A stretch of DNA of 64,000 nt from Pseudomonas koreensis (GCF_024169245.1 NZ_JALJWP010000001.1:3907501-3971500), one strand, 5' to 3'; counted from the stretch's first letter, positions 1-8,624 are shown. Notes: generated by a model from the sequence alone, not told the origin. Translations and numbers: made by a program.

Positions 1-18
1 AATGACGATGTTGTCCAT
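1..18 (-). CDS. N-terminus of a gene leaving the window on the left
   Basis: A minus-strand ATG at 16-18 opens a frame reading MDNIVI before the window ends. It is preceded at normal spacing by an AGGGAG Shine-Dalgarno sequence (the reverse complement of bases 22-30). Only six codons are visible, so the product cannot be named. The ribosome binding site is the only support for a real start. Confidence 0.45.
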
Positions 19-440
19 TACTACTCCCTGTAATTGGCTGGGCGGACGTCCACGGTTGGTTTTAAAACCATAGATAGGGAGTTTGAAATGTGGCTGCCTG
101 ATTTCCGACGAATGCCCTGATTGACTTTTTTCCAACATGTATGCAACTGAAATACAGAGGTATTTTGCTTGTTACCGTCCGTCGGGACGTTGGATCCAAG
201 CGACATTTGGATGCAACAAAATGTGTCTTTGTAAAATTTGCGGAGCAGGCAGGAGGAATCGCGGGTGACTGATGTGTGACGAGTAATAGCTAATCAATAT
301 CGCAGTGCCGAGATTCAGCGATGCATCGCGTAGTCATCCATCTGCGAAGGTATTAATCAATAAGCGCAGGAAGGGCGACAGACTTTGTATAAGAAATTGC
401 GTTTTTTTCGTTGCGGCGGTTTTTGTGCCTCCACGGACCT
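19..440. other. Intergenic stretch, no convincing gene
   Basis: About 420 bases lie between the start of the left-edge gene and the end of the alpha/beta hydrolase gene. The only open frame (21-206, minus) lacks a ribosome binding site and resembles no family I know. The stretch is more AT-rich than the neighbouring genes. It holds a perfect 12-bp palindrome GCGATGCATCGC at 318-329 and a 10-bp palindrome TTGGATCCAA near 190-200. It probably carries the promoter of the left-edge gene. Confidence 0.5.
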
Positions 441-1385
441 TCATGCGCTAGCTATCGATCGCCGAAGTGATCGAAGAACATCCAGCATCGACTGATCGGT
501 AACATCCCCGGGGCACTGGTCAAACATGTGTGGCGCCCCAGGGTAGACGTGCAGCTCGACGGCAACCCCGGCGCGCGACAGACGCATGGCAAACGCAACG
601 TCCTCTTCAAGAAACAGATCCAGCGCGCCGACCGCCAGAAACGTGCTCGGCAAATGCCTCAGATCGTCTTGCAGGGCCGGGGAAAACCAGCCGATTCGCG
701 GGGCGTCCAGCGCATGGTTGCCGCGCAGGCACTGCCAGCAGAACTGGTTGGCTTGCGCCGGCCAGCCAATAATTCCTGTCGTATTGTTTTGCTGAGGCGC
801 GGCGGCGCTGCCCGAGCGGCAATCGAGCATCGGATAAACCAGCACCTGGCGGGCGATGGAATATTCGCCGCGATCCCGCGCCAGAATCGCCAACGCTGCT
901 GCCAGACCGGCGCCCGCACTGTGACCCATGACGATCACTTTGTTGGCGTCGATATTCAGCGTTCGCTGTTGGGCGAAAACCCAGCCCAGCGCGGTGTAGC
1001 AATCCTCGAGAGGAACAGGGAAGGGGTATTCCGGGGCAAGGCGATAATCGACGGCGACGATGATTGCCTGAAGTTCTTCGGCGAGAACGGCCAGATAGTC
1101 ATCGGCCATTTCCGGGCAGCCCAGGACGAAACCTCCACCGTGGAGGTACAGGATCACCGGAAAGTGAACACCCTGCGTCGCGCCTGCGGGCCGGTAAAGA
1201 CACAGGCGCAAATCCTCGCCGTCGTGGGCCTTTGTCCATAGGCTTTCACCGCGCGCTTGTTCTCCGGATTTGAATGTCGCGTGAACACGTTCCCTGATCG
1301 CGGGCAGCGTCTCCAACGTCCAGGCTTCTGCGCCGGGGTTTAAAAAGCTGTTGAAGTCGGGATCCAGCAGTTCATGCGCTTTCAT
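441..1385 (-). CDS. Alpha/beta hydrolase, HSL/lipase-esterase family
   Basis: A 314-residue cytoplasmic serine hydrolase. The hormone-sensitive-lipase signature HGGGF (oxyanion hole) lies near residue 85 and the nucleophile elbow GHSAGAG near residue 155. A candidate acid in GALDLFLEED and the catalytic His in PGAPHMFD are near the C-terminus. I chose the ATG at 1383-1385 (MKAHELLDP) because the longer upstream frame is Arg/Ser-rich and runs towards the transketolase gene. It is the last gene of the minus-strand transketolase/MFS/SDR set, 61 bases after the small transketolase subunit. That placement suggests it hydrolyses an ester or lactone of the same pathway, which is an inference. The substrate cannot be read from sequence. 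Confidence 0.85.
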   Translation of the reverse strand: MKAHELLDPDFNSFLNPGAEAWTLETLPAIRERVHATFKSGEQARGESLWTKAHDGEDLRLCLYRPAGATQGVHFPVILYLHGGGFVLGCPEMADDYLAVLAEELQAIIVAVDYRLAPEYPFPVPLEDCYTALGWVFAQQRTLNIDANKVIVMGHSAGAGLAAALAILARDRGEYSIARQVLVYPMLDCRSGSAAAPQQNNTTGIIGWPAQANQFCWQCLRGNHALDAPRIGWFSPALQDDLRHLPSTFLAVGALDLFLEEDVAFAMRLSRAGVAVELHVYPGAPHMFDQCPGDVTDQSMLDVLRSLRRSIASA

Positions 1386-1446
1386 GTTCTGCCTCTTGTT
1401 TTCGGATGAGCGGGCGCCTCGAAACGAAGCGCCTCTTGCGGAGGGG

Positions 1447-2469
1447 TTACAGCCAGGCCTTGATCTGCGCGCAGACGGCCGGGGTCGAAATGCCGTAGCG
1501 ATCATGCAGCGTCGGCAGGGCGCCGGCGTCGAGGAAGGCATCGGGCAACGCGATCTGTCTGAAGGTAGGCGTCACGCCGTTGCGCAACAACAACCCGGCA
1601 ACCGCCTCGCCCAAGCCGCCGATGATCGAGCTGTTTTCCGCGGTGACCACCAGACGCCCGGATTTGCGCGCTTCGGCGAGAATGGTTTGCTCATCCAGCG
1701 GCTTGATGGTCGGCACGTGCAGCACGGCGACATCAATGCCGTCGGCCTGCAATTGCTTGGCCGCTTCCAGTGAACGCATGGTCATCAGCCCGGTAGAGAT
1801 AATCAGCACATCGTTACCCGTGCGCAGGGTCTTGGCCTTGCCGATCTCGAATTGGTAGCCGTACTCGTCCAGCACCAACGGCACGTTGCCGCGCAGCAAA
1901 CGCATATAGACCGGGCCCTGGTGAGCGGCGATGGCCGGCACGGCCTGTTCGATTTCCAGCGCATCGCAAGGGTCGACAATCATCAGATTGGGCATGGCGC
2001 GGAAGATTGCCAGATCATCGGTAGCCTGGTGGCTGGGCCCGTAACCGGTGGTGAGGCCAGGCAGGCCACAGACGATTTTGACGTTGAGATTTTCTTCGGC
2101 AATGGCCATGCAGATGAAGTCATAAGCGCGGCGCGAAGCGAACACCGCGTAGGTGGTGGCGAACGGCACGAAACCTTCGCGCGCCATCCCGGCCGCAGCG
2201 CTCATCAGCAACTGCTCGGCCATGCCCATTTGATAGAAACGCTCCGGGTGCGCCTTGGCAAAGATGTGCAGATCGGTGTATTTGGACAGGTCAGCGGAGA
2301 GCCCGACGATGTCCGCGCGCTGCTCTGCCAAAGCCGCGAGCGCGTGGCCGAACGGTGCCGAGCGGGTCGCCTGACCCTCGGAGGCAATCGAGGCGATCAT
2401 CGCCGAGGTGGTCAGGCGCTTTTTCACCGGCTCGCCAGTAGAAGTCGAAGTGTTGGCGGCGTTGCTCAT
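1447..2469 (-). CDS. Transketolase, C-terminal (pyrimidine-binding) subunit
   Basis: A 340-residue small subunit of a split thiamine-diphosphate transketolase. It carries the pyrimidine-binding domain (about residues 35-200, with the MGMAEQ motif that supplies the conserved Glu) and the transketolase C-terminal domain (about 215-335). The start ATG at 2467-2469 overlaps the stop of the preceding subunit gene as ATGA and has a GAAGGAAAAG ribosome binding site, so translation is probably coupled. Split transketolases of this size occur in pathway-specific sugar catabolism, for example the apulose-4-phosphate transketolase pair AptA/AptB, and in 1-deoxyxylulose-like chemistry. Sequence alone does not decide the substrate. 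It must act as a complex with the product of the adjacent gene. Confidence 0.9.
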   Translation of the reverse strand: MSNAANTSTSTGEPVKKRLTTSAMIASIASEGQATRSAPFGHALAALAEQRADIVGLSADLSKYTDLHIFAKAHPERFYQMGMAEQLLMSAAAGMAREGFVPFATTYAVFASRRAYDFICMAIAEENLNVKIVCGLPGLTTGYGPSHQATDDLAIFRAMPNLMIVDPCDALEIEQAVPAIAAHQGPVYMRLLRGNVPLVLDEYGYQFEIGKAKTLRTGNDVLIISTGLMTMRSLEAAKQLQADGIDVAVLHVPTIKPLDEQTILAEARKSGRLVVTAENSSIIGGLGEAVAGLLLRNGVTPTFRQIALPDAFLDAGALPTLHDRYGISTPAVCAQIKAWL

Positions 2470-3314
2470 TGGTCTTTTCCTTCTGCAAGGTTGCTCAGTG
2501 CCTGGTCCCATTCGTGTTCTTCGACGCGAATGAAGTGATTCTTTTCCCGGTTCTCCAGAAACGGCACGCCTTTGCCCATTTTCGTGTCGCAGATGATCAC
2601 CCGCGGTTGCGTGCCCGGATGCTGGCGCGCGGCATCGAAAGCAGCGACCAGTGCGTCGAGGTCATTGCCATCGACGCGCTGGGTGAACCAGCCAAAGGCT
2701 TGCCAGCGATCAACGATCGGTTCGAACGAGAGAATCTCGCTGGAGTAACCGTCGGCTTGCTGGTTGTTCACGTCGACGATGGCGATCAGGTTGTCGAGCT
2801 TCCAGTGCGAAGCCGACATCACCGCCTCCCAGGTCGAGCCTTCATTGAGTTCGCCATCGGACAGCAGGTTGTAGACGAACGAGGTCGAACCTTTGCGCTT
2901 GAGGCCGAGGCAGGCACCGACCGCGATGCCCAGACCCTGACCCAGCGAGCCACCGGTGATTTCCATGCCCGGCGTGTAGGCGGCCATGCCCGACATCGGC
3001 AGGCGGCTGTCATCCGAGCCGTAGGTTTCCAGCTCGTCGAGAGGGATGATCTCGGCTTCGATCAGCGCAGCGTACAAGGCAATCGCGTAGTGGCCGATGG
3101 AGAGATAGAAGCGATCGCGCTGCTCCCATTCAGGGTCTGCCGGGCGATGGTTCATCGCATGAAAGTAGGAGACTGCCAGCAGGTCAGCCGCGCCGAGGGC
3201 CTGGCCCACGTAGCCCTGACCCTGAACCTGGCCCATGCGCAGCGCGTGGCGGCGAATGTTGTGCGCGCGCTCCGTCAGGCTCGGCGATACAGCGAGTGAA
3301 AGATTAGTCGTCAT
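2466..3314 (-). CDS. Transketolase, N-terminal (ThDP pyrophosphate-binding) subunit
   Basis: A 282-residue large-domain subunit of the split transketolase. It shows the GSLGQGLGIAVG segment (about residues 122-133) and the cofactor-binding stretch around LSDGELNEGSTWEA followed by VDVNNQQADG. This is the GDG...NN-type ThDP/metal motif, here with SDG. It is first of the coupled pair and overlaps the small-subunit gene by four bases. The MFS gene upstream ends 17 bases before it, so transporter and enzyme are probably co-transcribed from the promoter near 5.5 kb or 4.65 kb. Housekeeping transketolase is a single 660-residue chain, so this is a dedicated accessory enzyme. Confidence 0.9.
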   Translation of the reverse strand: MTTNLSLAVSPSLTERAHNIRRHALRMGQVQGQGYVGQALGAADLLAVSYFHAMNHRPADPEWEQRDRFYLSIGHYAIALYAALIEAEIIPLDELETYGSDDSRLPMSGMAAYTPGMEITGGSLGQGLGIAVGACLGLKRKGSTSFVYNLLSDGELNEGSTWEAVMSASHWKLDNLIAIVDVNNQQADGYSSEILSFEPIVDRWQAFGWFTQRVDGNDLDALVAAFDAARQHPGTQPRVIICDTKMGKGVPFLENREKNHFIRVEEHEWDQALSNLAEGKDQ

Positions 3315-3331
3315 GATGAAACTCCGTTAAC

Positions 3332-4630
3332 TCAACGATTGACCAAAGCGGCGGGAATGCGCAGGACCAGACTGGCGCCGAGGAACAGCACGCCGGTAAT
3401 CAGGTACATGCCGATGGCACTGGAGCCGGTCAGGGTGGTGATCCAGCCGATCAGATAAGGCGAGCAGAACCCGGCGAGGTTGGCGAAGCTGTTGACCGCC
3501 GCGATGCCGGCAGCGGCAGACACCCCGCCGAGCAGCGTGGTCGGCAGCATCCAGAACAACGAGGTGGCGGACAAAATGCCCGAGGCGGCCAGGCACAGGC
3601 TGAGGATCGACAAGGTCGAATTGCCGCCCATCATTGCTGCCAGGCTCAGACCGATCGCGCCGGCGATCATCGGCACGATCAGGTGCCAGCGGCGCTCGCG
3701 ATGCTTGTCACCACTGCGCCCGACCAGCAGCATGGCGACGATGGCGCACAGATAGGGCAGGCTGGTCAGAAAGCCAATGTGCAGCGGATCGGAAACACCC
3801 GCGTTGCGCACCAGAGTCGGCAGCCAGAACGTGATCGCGTACTGGCCCATCACGACGCAGAAGTAGATGGCCGCCAACAACCACAAACGGCGGTCGCGAA
3901 TGAACTCGCCGACCGAGGCATGGGTGACTTTTTGCTGGTCGTCTTCGGCCAGCTCGCGAGTGATCAGGGCTTTCTCTTCGTCATTGAGCCAGGTCGCCTG
4001 ATGCACGCCGTCCTTCAGATAGCTCAGCACCAGCAGGCCGACGATGACGGTCGGCACCGCCTCGAGGACGAACATCCATTGCCAACCGGCCCAGCCGTGC
4101 ACGCCGGCAAAGTGGTTCATGATCCAGCCCGAGAGCGGGCCACCGACCATGCCTGACAGCGGAATGGCGATGAACCACAACACCGTCATGCGCGCCCGCC
4201 GATAGGACGGAAACCAGTACGTCAGGTAGAGCAACAGGCCCGGCGCCAGGCCGGCTTCGGCAATCCCCAGCAGAAAGCGCAGAGCATAGAACTGCCACGC
4301 GGTTTCGACGAAGGCGAACAGCGCCGAGACGATGCCCCAGGTGATCATGATCCGCGCGATCCACACCCGCGCGCCGACCTTGTGCAGGATGATGTTGCTG
4401 GGCACTTCGCAGAGGAAATAGCCGATGAAGAACACGCCGGCGCCGAGTCCGTAGACGGTCTCGCTGAGGGCCAGATCGTTCATCATTTGCAGTTTGGCGA
4501 AACCGACGTTGACCCGGTCCAGATAGGCGCACAGGTAGCACAGCATCAGGAACGGCATCAGGCGCCAGGCCGTTTTGCGATAGGCAGAAGAACGCACGGT
4601 CGAAACCGCTTCGAGCGACAGGGTAGTCAT
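3332..4630 (-). CDS. MFS transporter, anion:cation symporter family
   Basis: A 432-residue inner-membrane protein with about 12 hydrophobic segments. The YLDRVNVGFAKLQM stretch after the first membrane segment is typical of the ACS family (tartrate, glucarate, phthalate and similar organic acids). I start it at the ATG at 4628-4630 (MTTLSLEAV), because the extra N-terminal residues upstream look non-coding. It lies between the SDR gene (100 bases upstream) and the transketolase genes, all on the minus strand. It probably imports the carboxylated or sugar-acid substrate of this pathway. The substrate itself is not predictable. Confidence 0.88.
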   Translation of the reverse strand: MTTLSLEAVSTVRSSAYRKTAWRLMPFLMLCYLCAYLDRVNVGFAKLQMMNDLALSETVYGLGAGVFFIGYFLCEVPSNIILHKVGARVWIARIMITWGIVSALFAFVETAWQFYALRFLLGIAEAGLAPGLLLYLTYWFPSYRRARMTVLWFIAIPLSGMVGGPLSGWIMNHFAGVHGWAGWQWMFVLEAVPTVIVGLLVLSYLKDGVHQATWLNDEEKALITRELAEDDQQKVTHASVGEFIRDRRLWLLAAIYFCVVMGQYAITFWLPTLVRNAGVSDPLHIGFLTSLPYLCAIVAMLLVGRSGDKHRERRWHLIVPMIAGAIGLSLAAMMGGNSTLSILSLCLAASGILSATSLFWMLPTTLLGGVSAAAGIAAVNSFANLAGFCSPYLIGWITTLTGSSAIGMYLITGVLFLGASLVLRIPAALVNR

Positions 4631-4730
4631 GATGGTCTGATCTCTTGTTTTTATTGACCGCCAGGCCATCAGGCCCGGCTGCGTCATCGATCCAGAACCG
4701 CACGGGCCACGCGGGCCCGCCCAGAGTTAC

Positions 4731-5480
4731 TCAGTGAATCAGCATGCCGCCGTTCACATCGAGGGTGATGCCGGTCAGATAAGCGGACAGGTCGCTGGCC
4801 AGAAACAGCGCGGCGTTGGCGACGTCCTGCGCTTGACCCAGGCGCCCGAGCGGGATGCCGTCGATGATGGCGTGACGGCGCTCGTCCTGCATCAGGCCGC
4901 CGGTGATGTCGGTGTGAATCAGACCCGGCGCGATGGAGTTGACCCGGATGTTGTCCGGCCCCAGTTCTCGTGCCATGGCCTTGCCCAGACCCAGCACCCC
5001 GGCCTTGGCGGCGCTGTAATGCGGGCCGCCGAAGATGCCGCCGCCGCGCTGGGCAGACACCGACGACATGCAGACGATACTGCCGCAAGACTGTTGCCGC
5101 ATCAGCGGAATCACCGCCTGCGACATCAGCAAAGTGCCGCGCAGGCTGACGTCCAGCACCTTGTCATAGTCCGAGGGGCGGATATCAAGGGTCTTCAGCG
5201 GTTGGGTGATGCCGGCGTTGTTGACGAGAATATCGATGCGCCCGAAGTGCTCGATGATGGCGGCGACGGCTTGCTGAACCTGCGCTTCGTCGGCCACGTT
5301 GGCCGCGAGGCCCAGATGACCTTCGCCCAGTGATGCGGCGGCGTCACGTGCTGCGGCTGCATCCAGATCGAGAATCACCACGCGAGCGCCGTGTTGCGCA
5401 AACGTGGTCGCGGTGGCGCGGCCAATGCCACGGGCGGAGGCAGCACCGGTAATGATTGCGACTTTGTCTTGAAGAAGCAT
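4731..5480 (-). CDS. SDR family NAD(P)-dependent oxidoreductase
   Basis: A classical 249-residue short-chain dehydrogenase. It has the glycine-rich cofactor loop TGAASARGIG (about residues 12-21), NNAGIT (about 86), the catalytic serine in CMSSVSAQRG and the YSAAK catalytic Tyr/Lys pair. The start ATG at 5478-5480 has an upstream GAGGGAAT-like ribosome binding site. A longer frame reaches 5579 but lacks a comparable signal. It is the first gene of the minus-strand set and is divergent from the LysR regulator. It probably oxidises a hydroxyl of the imported substrate before the transketolase step (inference). Confidence 0.9.
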   Translation of the reverse strand: MLLQDKVAIITGAASARGIGRATATTFAQHGARVVILDLDAAAARDAAASLGEGHLGLAANVADEAQVQQAVAAIIEHFGRIDILVNNAGITQPLKTLDIRPSDYDKVLDVSLRGTLLMSQAVIPLMRQQSCGSIVCMSSVSAQRGGGIFGGPHYSAAKAGVLGLGKAMARELGPDNIRVNSIAPGLIHTDITGGLMQDERRHAIIDGIPLGRLGQAQDVANAALFLASDLSAYLTGITLDVNGGMLIH

Positions 5481-5583
5481 GGAGGATTCCCTCGAATTGT
5501 TTTTATTGGGTCGGTCTGTGAAAAACCGATGACTCAGCTTGTCCTCCGTGGGGTGGGTGAGCAATAACGCGAAAGTCACTCAA

Positions 5584-5602
5584 TGCTGAAAAAAATTCAG
5601 CA
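5584..5602. promoter_or_regulatory. Candidate LysR operator (inverted repeat)
   Basis: A perfect inverted repeat, TGCTGAA-AAAAA-TTCAGCA, lies in the 194-base gap between the divergent SDR and LysR genes. LysR regulators commonly bind such dyads to control both themselves and the divergent operon. The assignment rests on position and symmetry only. Confidence 0.5.
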
Positions 5603-5674
5603 CTCGTCAGGTCAGCTTGCAGATGTTTGAATGAAACCGGTCCGTACATCACAAGAAATCACAACGGAGTCACC

Positions 5675-6592
5675 ATGCGCTCTGACACTGAGGCACCCAT
5701 CATCCTGCCACCGCTGAAAGCAATTCAGGCCTTCGAGCAAACCGCGCGCTTCGGTAATGTCGCCAGGGCGGCGGAAGTGCTGGACCTGACGCCATCGGCC
5801 GTCAGCCATCAACTGGCGAAACTGGAGGGGATGATTGGTCGGCAATTATTTGTCCGCGCCGCTCGGGGTGTCTCGCTGACGCCGGTCGGCGAGCAGTACC
5901 TCAAGGAAGTCTCCGGCATTCTGCACAGCCTCGCCGTTGCCACTGAGCGCGCGGCCAGCGACGTCAGCCTCGATTGCCTGCGTCTGCATTCGTCGCCAAG
6001 CTTCGGCCTGCTCTGGCTGATGCCGCGCCTGGAAGCGTTTCGCGCCAGTCATCCGGACATTCAGATCAATCTGTCGTGTTCCTATGAATCGTTGCACTTC
6101 AGTCGCGACAAGATCGACGTGGATATCCGCCATGGCCTGCCGAACTGGCCAAGCTATGAAGTGCGTACGGTCAGGAACGAGACATTCGCGGCGCTGACCT
6201 CACCGAAACTGCTCGCGCAACGACCGGTGCGCGGCGCGGCGGATCTGCTCGAGTGTGATCTGATTCTCTCGGAAGCCACTCTGCTCAAATGGCCGCAATG
6301 GTTTGCCCAGCATGGCCTGGCGCGTCCGGAACGGCCTTACGCGCTGAGCTTCGATCGTTCATACATGTCGCTGGAAGCGGCGAGTCATGGCTTGGGTTTC
6401 GCACTGGAAAGCACATTGCTGGCGCAGAAGTATCTGGCCGCGGGCACGTTGGTTGAAGTGGCGCCTGAATCACTGAGTGCTGCGGTGGCGGCGCACCACT
6501 TGGTGTTTCCCAAGGCGCATTCCAGCTTCCCACGTGTCCGGCGTTTTCTGGCGTGGATGGAAAGCGAATTGGGTCACGAGTTCGCTTATTGA
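5675..6592 (+). CDS. LysR family transcriptional regulator (GcvA-like)
   Basis: A 305-residue regulator. An N-terminal winged helix-turn-helix (about residues 12-70, with AAEVLDLTPSAVSHQLAKLE) is followed by a LysR substrate-binding domain. The opening LPPLKAIQAFEQTAR is typical of the GcvA/AmpR-like subgroup. I used the ATG at 5675 rather than the longer frame from 5627, because the HTH begins at its usual distance from it. It is divergent from the SDR-MFS-transketolase operon and probably regulates it through the dyad at 5584-5602. Confidence 0.9.
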   Translation: MRSDTEAPIILPPLKAIQAFEQTARFGNVARAAEVLDLTPSAVSHQLAKLEGMIGRQLFVRAARGVSLTPVGEQYLKEVSGILHSLAVATERAASDVSLDCLRLHSSPSFGLLWLMPRLEAFRASHPDIQINLSCSYESLHFSRDKIDVDIRHGLPNWPSYEVRTVRNETFAALTSPKLLAQRPVRGAADLLECDLILSEATLLKWPQWFAQHGLARPERPYALSFDRSYMSLEAASHGLGFALESTLLAQKYLAAGTLVEVAPESLSAAVAAHHLVFPKAHSSFPRVRRFLAWMESELGHEFAY

Positions 6593-6676
6593 GGCCGGGC
6601 GCAATTCTTTCAAACTCTCTGCAGCGGCCAGGGTCAATCCATTACCGGTCTTGATCATTCAATCAGAGGTGAAGGA

Positions 6677-6901
6677 ATGGATAACTACCACATCAACAAA
6701 AACCAGCAGCGCTGGGAACTGGTCAAAGAGGGCGCGCAGCGTGCGTCCAAAACAGCTTCGACCAAAGCCGAGATCACTCAGATCGCCAGCGAATTCCTGC
6801 AAGACAAAACCGCCTCGCTGAAAATCCATAAAGAGGACGGCACGATCCAGGAAGAACGCACCTTTCCGCGCGCTGCCGATCCGCGCAAAACCAAAGGCTG
6901 A
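6677..6901 (+). CDS. DUF2188 family protein
   Basis: A 74-residue soluble basic protein beginning MDNYHINKNQQRWEL. Its pattern (a short beta-strand opening, a central helix and a LKIHKEDGTIQEERTFPR ending) matches DUF2188, a small family of unknown function common in Pseudomonas. A GAGGTGAAGG ribosome binding site lies seven bases before the start. It stands alone after the LysR gene. Confidence 0.8.
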   Translation: MDNYHINKNQQRWELVKEGAQRASKTASTKAEITQIASEFLQDKTASLKIHKEDGTIQEERTFPRAADPRKTKG

Positions 6902-6950
6902 GCCGCCTGTTCTTTTCTGTATTCATGATTTCTTCAGAAGGGGCTGATTT

Positions 6951-7007
6951 ATGGTCATCGCATGTCTGGGTTGGGGTTCACTGATCTGGCAGCCGGGGAA
7001 GCGATGA
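6951..7007 (+). pseudogene. 18-codon remnant with a GWGSLIW N-terminal motif
   Basis: An ATG at 6951, preceded by a good AGAAGGGG ribosome binding site, opens MVIACLGWGSLIWQPGKR and stops at 7005-7007. The [LY]GWGSLIW opening is how I recall the N-terminus of a family of about 150-200-residue gamma-glutamylcyclotransferase-like proteins in proteobacteria. Here everything after the first strand is missing. The stop overlaps the ATG at 7004 of the next frame (ATGA), so this could now act as a leader peptide that couples translation. It could be a decayed gene start or an intact leader; the sequence cannot separate these. Confidence 0.45.
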
Positions 7008-7246
7008 GCGCCCGGAGCCAGGCGCAGATTGCCGAGATCCTTGATCAGCTGTTGGCACTGCGAGAAAGCGTGGACATTCTCCAGCACGTGGAGAGCGGTA
7101 GCGTCGAGTCGCTTCGTGGCCATCAGACCGTGGACGCCCCTGAGTCGCTGGATCTGGTGTTTCAAAAGCTGCATGAAGATATCGCCAGCATGAAGGAAAC
7201 CTTGGCGATGATTGCCGAGGCTACCGGCGATGTGCCGAAGTTGTGA
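7004..7246 (+). CDS. Small hypothetical protein, helical
   Basis: An 80-residue acidic, helix-forming protein (AQIAEILDQLLALRESVDIL, later FQKLHEDIASMKETLAMIAE). It has no membrane segment and I recognise no family. The two heptad-like helices suggest a small coiled-coil dimer. Its ATG overlaps the stop of the 18-codon frame before it and has GGGGAAG just upstream. An alternative in-frame ATG at 6962 would add 14 residues but lacks a ribosome binding site. REPINs begin about 45 bases after the stop. Confidence 0.5.
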   Translation: MSARSQAQIAEILDQLLALRESVDILQHVESGSVESLRGHQTVDAPESLDLVFQKLHEDIASMKETLAMIAEATGDVPKL

Positions 7247-7290
7247 GGGTATCGCGGGGTTGCCATTCAGAGATGATTTGCCTGATCTGA

Positions 7291-7590
7291 CGCCTTCGCG
7301 AGCAAGCTCGCTCCCACAGGGTTTTTCATACATTCGCCTGATTGCTGACCCACCACGAACCCAATGTAGGAGTGAGCCTGCTCGCGATGGCGGAGTGTCA
7401 GTCAACTTTGCATTAACTGACAGACTGCTATCGCGAGCAGGCTCACTCCCACAGGGTTTTACAGCAGATCCGCGAACTTGATCCATTCACAAATCCCCTT
7501 TGGGAGCGAGCTTGCTCGCGAAGGCGGAGTGTCAGTCAACGTTGCATCAACTGACAGACTGCTATCGCGAGCAGGCTCACTCCTACAAGG
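7291..7590. repeat. REP cluster: one singlet and two REPINs
   Basis: The gene-free 3' region contains a single REP at 7291-7319 and two inverted REP pairs at 7365-7454 and 7501-7590. All share the core GCGAGC(A/T)(A/G)GCTC. The loops of the two pairs are almost identical (GTGTCAGTCAAC...CTGACAGACTGCTATCG), so they look like copies of one REPIN. The last arm overlaps the end of the following minus-strand LysR gene. Confidence 0.9.
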
Positions 7591-8491
7591 GGGCTGGGTT
7601 TGTCACCACGCGCAACGCATCCACCACCAGTGAGAACGCCGGCGACGGTTGGCGGCGGCTGGGGTAGTAGAGGTGGAAGCCCCCGAACGGTTCGCACCAG
7701 TCCTCCAGCACCCTGACCAAACGGCCTTCAGCCAGATGTGCACCGAACTCGTCTTCAGGCAGGTAGGCAATCCCTAACCCGTTCACAGCCGCGTCGGCAA
7801 TGTGCACGGTGGAGTTGAACACCAGTTGACCGTCAACGCGCACTTTCAGCTTCTTGCCCTGACGCTCGAATTCCCACGCGTCGACACCGTCGTAAGTCGG
7901 AAAACGGATGTCGATGCAGCGGTGCGCGGCCAGATCCCGCGGGTGTTGTGGGGCAGGGTGCCGGGCGAAATAGCTGGGCGAAGCGACCACGGCCATGCGC
8001 AGTGGCGGGCCGATCGGCACGGCGATCATGTCCTGGGCGACGGTGTCGCTGAAGCGCACGCCGGCATCGAAGCGGTCGGCGACGATGTCGCGGAAACCAT
8101 AGTTGATATCGAATTCGACTTTGATATCCGGATATTGCAGCAGTAGCGGCGTCAGCTTGGGCAGCAGCGTGGTCTTGATGATGTTGTCGCCGCAAGTGAT
8201 ACGTACCGTGCCGGCGGGCTTGTCGCGCAACTCGGTCAGAGCGTCGAGCTCGGCTTCGATTTCATCGAAACGATGGCCGACGGTGTGCAGCAAGCGTTCG
8301 CCGGCCGCCGTCAGCGACACGCTGCGCGTCGTGCGGGTCAGCAGGCGAATTTTCAGACGCGCCTCGAGGGCTGAGACTACCTGGCTCACCGCCGATTGCG
8401 TCACGCCCAGTTGCACCGCCGCGCGGGTGAAACTGCCGGAGCGGGCTACGGTGACGAAGGCGAGCAGATCGTTGAAGTTGGGTTTGGCCAT
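7583..8491 (-). CDS. LysR family transcriptional regulator
   Basis: A 302-residue regulator with an N-terminal HTH (FNDLLAFVTVARSGSFTRAAVQLGVTQSAVSQ, here given in two parts: helix around residues 20-42) and a C-terminal substrate-binding domain. The start at 8489-8491 (MAKPNFNDL) places the HTH at its usual position. Its closest look is the AaeR/DsdC-unrelated group that often sits divergent from a single oxidoreductase or hydrolase operon. It is divergent from the secreted hydrolase gene at 8625 and probably controls it through the long dyad at 8510-8557. Its last residues lie inside a REP arm. Confidence 0.88.
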   Translation of the reverse strand: MAKPNFNDLLAFVTVARSGSFTRAAVQLGVTQSAVSQVVSALEARLKIRLLTRTTRSVSLTAAGERLLHTVGHRFDEIEAELDALTELRDKPAGTVRITCGDNIIKTTLLPKLTPLLLQYPDIKVEFDINYGFRDIVADRFDAGVRFSDTVAQDMIAVPIGPPLRMAVVASPSYFARHPAPQHPRDLAAHRCIDIRFPTYDGVDAWEFERQGKKLKVRVDGQLVFNSTVHIADAAVNGLGIAYLPEDEFGAHLAEGRLVRVLEDWCEPFGGFHLYYPSRRQPSPAFSLVVDALRVVTNPAPL

Positions 8492-8509
8492 GGTGCGCGC
8501 TCGGCTTGA

Positions 8510-8557
8510 TTGATTAGCAGCGTTTATAACCGCATTAAGCACTCATTAGCTAATCAA
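8510..8557. promoter_or_regulatory. Candidate LysR operator (9-bp arms)
   Basis: TTGATTAGC at 8510-8518 and its exact reverse complement GCTAATCAA at 8549-8557 flank an AT-rich centre. They lie in the 133-base gap between divergent genes. The 39-base arm-to-arm spacing is about four helical turns, which suits two LysR dimers. Its role is inferred from position. Confidence 0.5.
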
Positions 8558-8624
8558 AGCCTCGAGCCTGCGCAACAATATCTCCATCCCGGCCTCGCCT
8601 GGTTTCTCGATCAAGGACGCCCCC

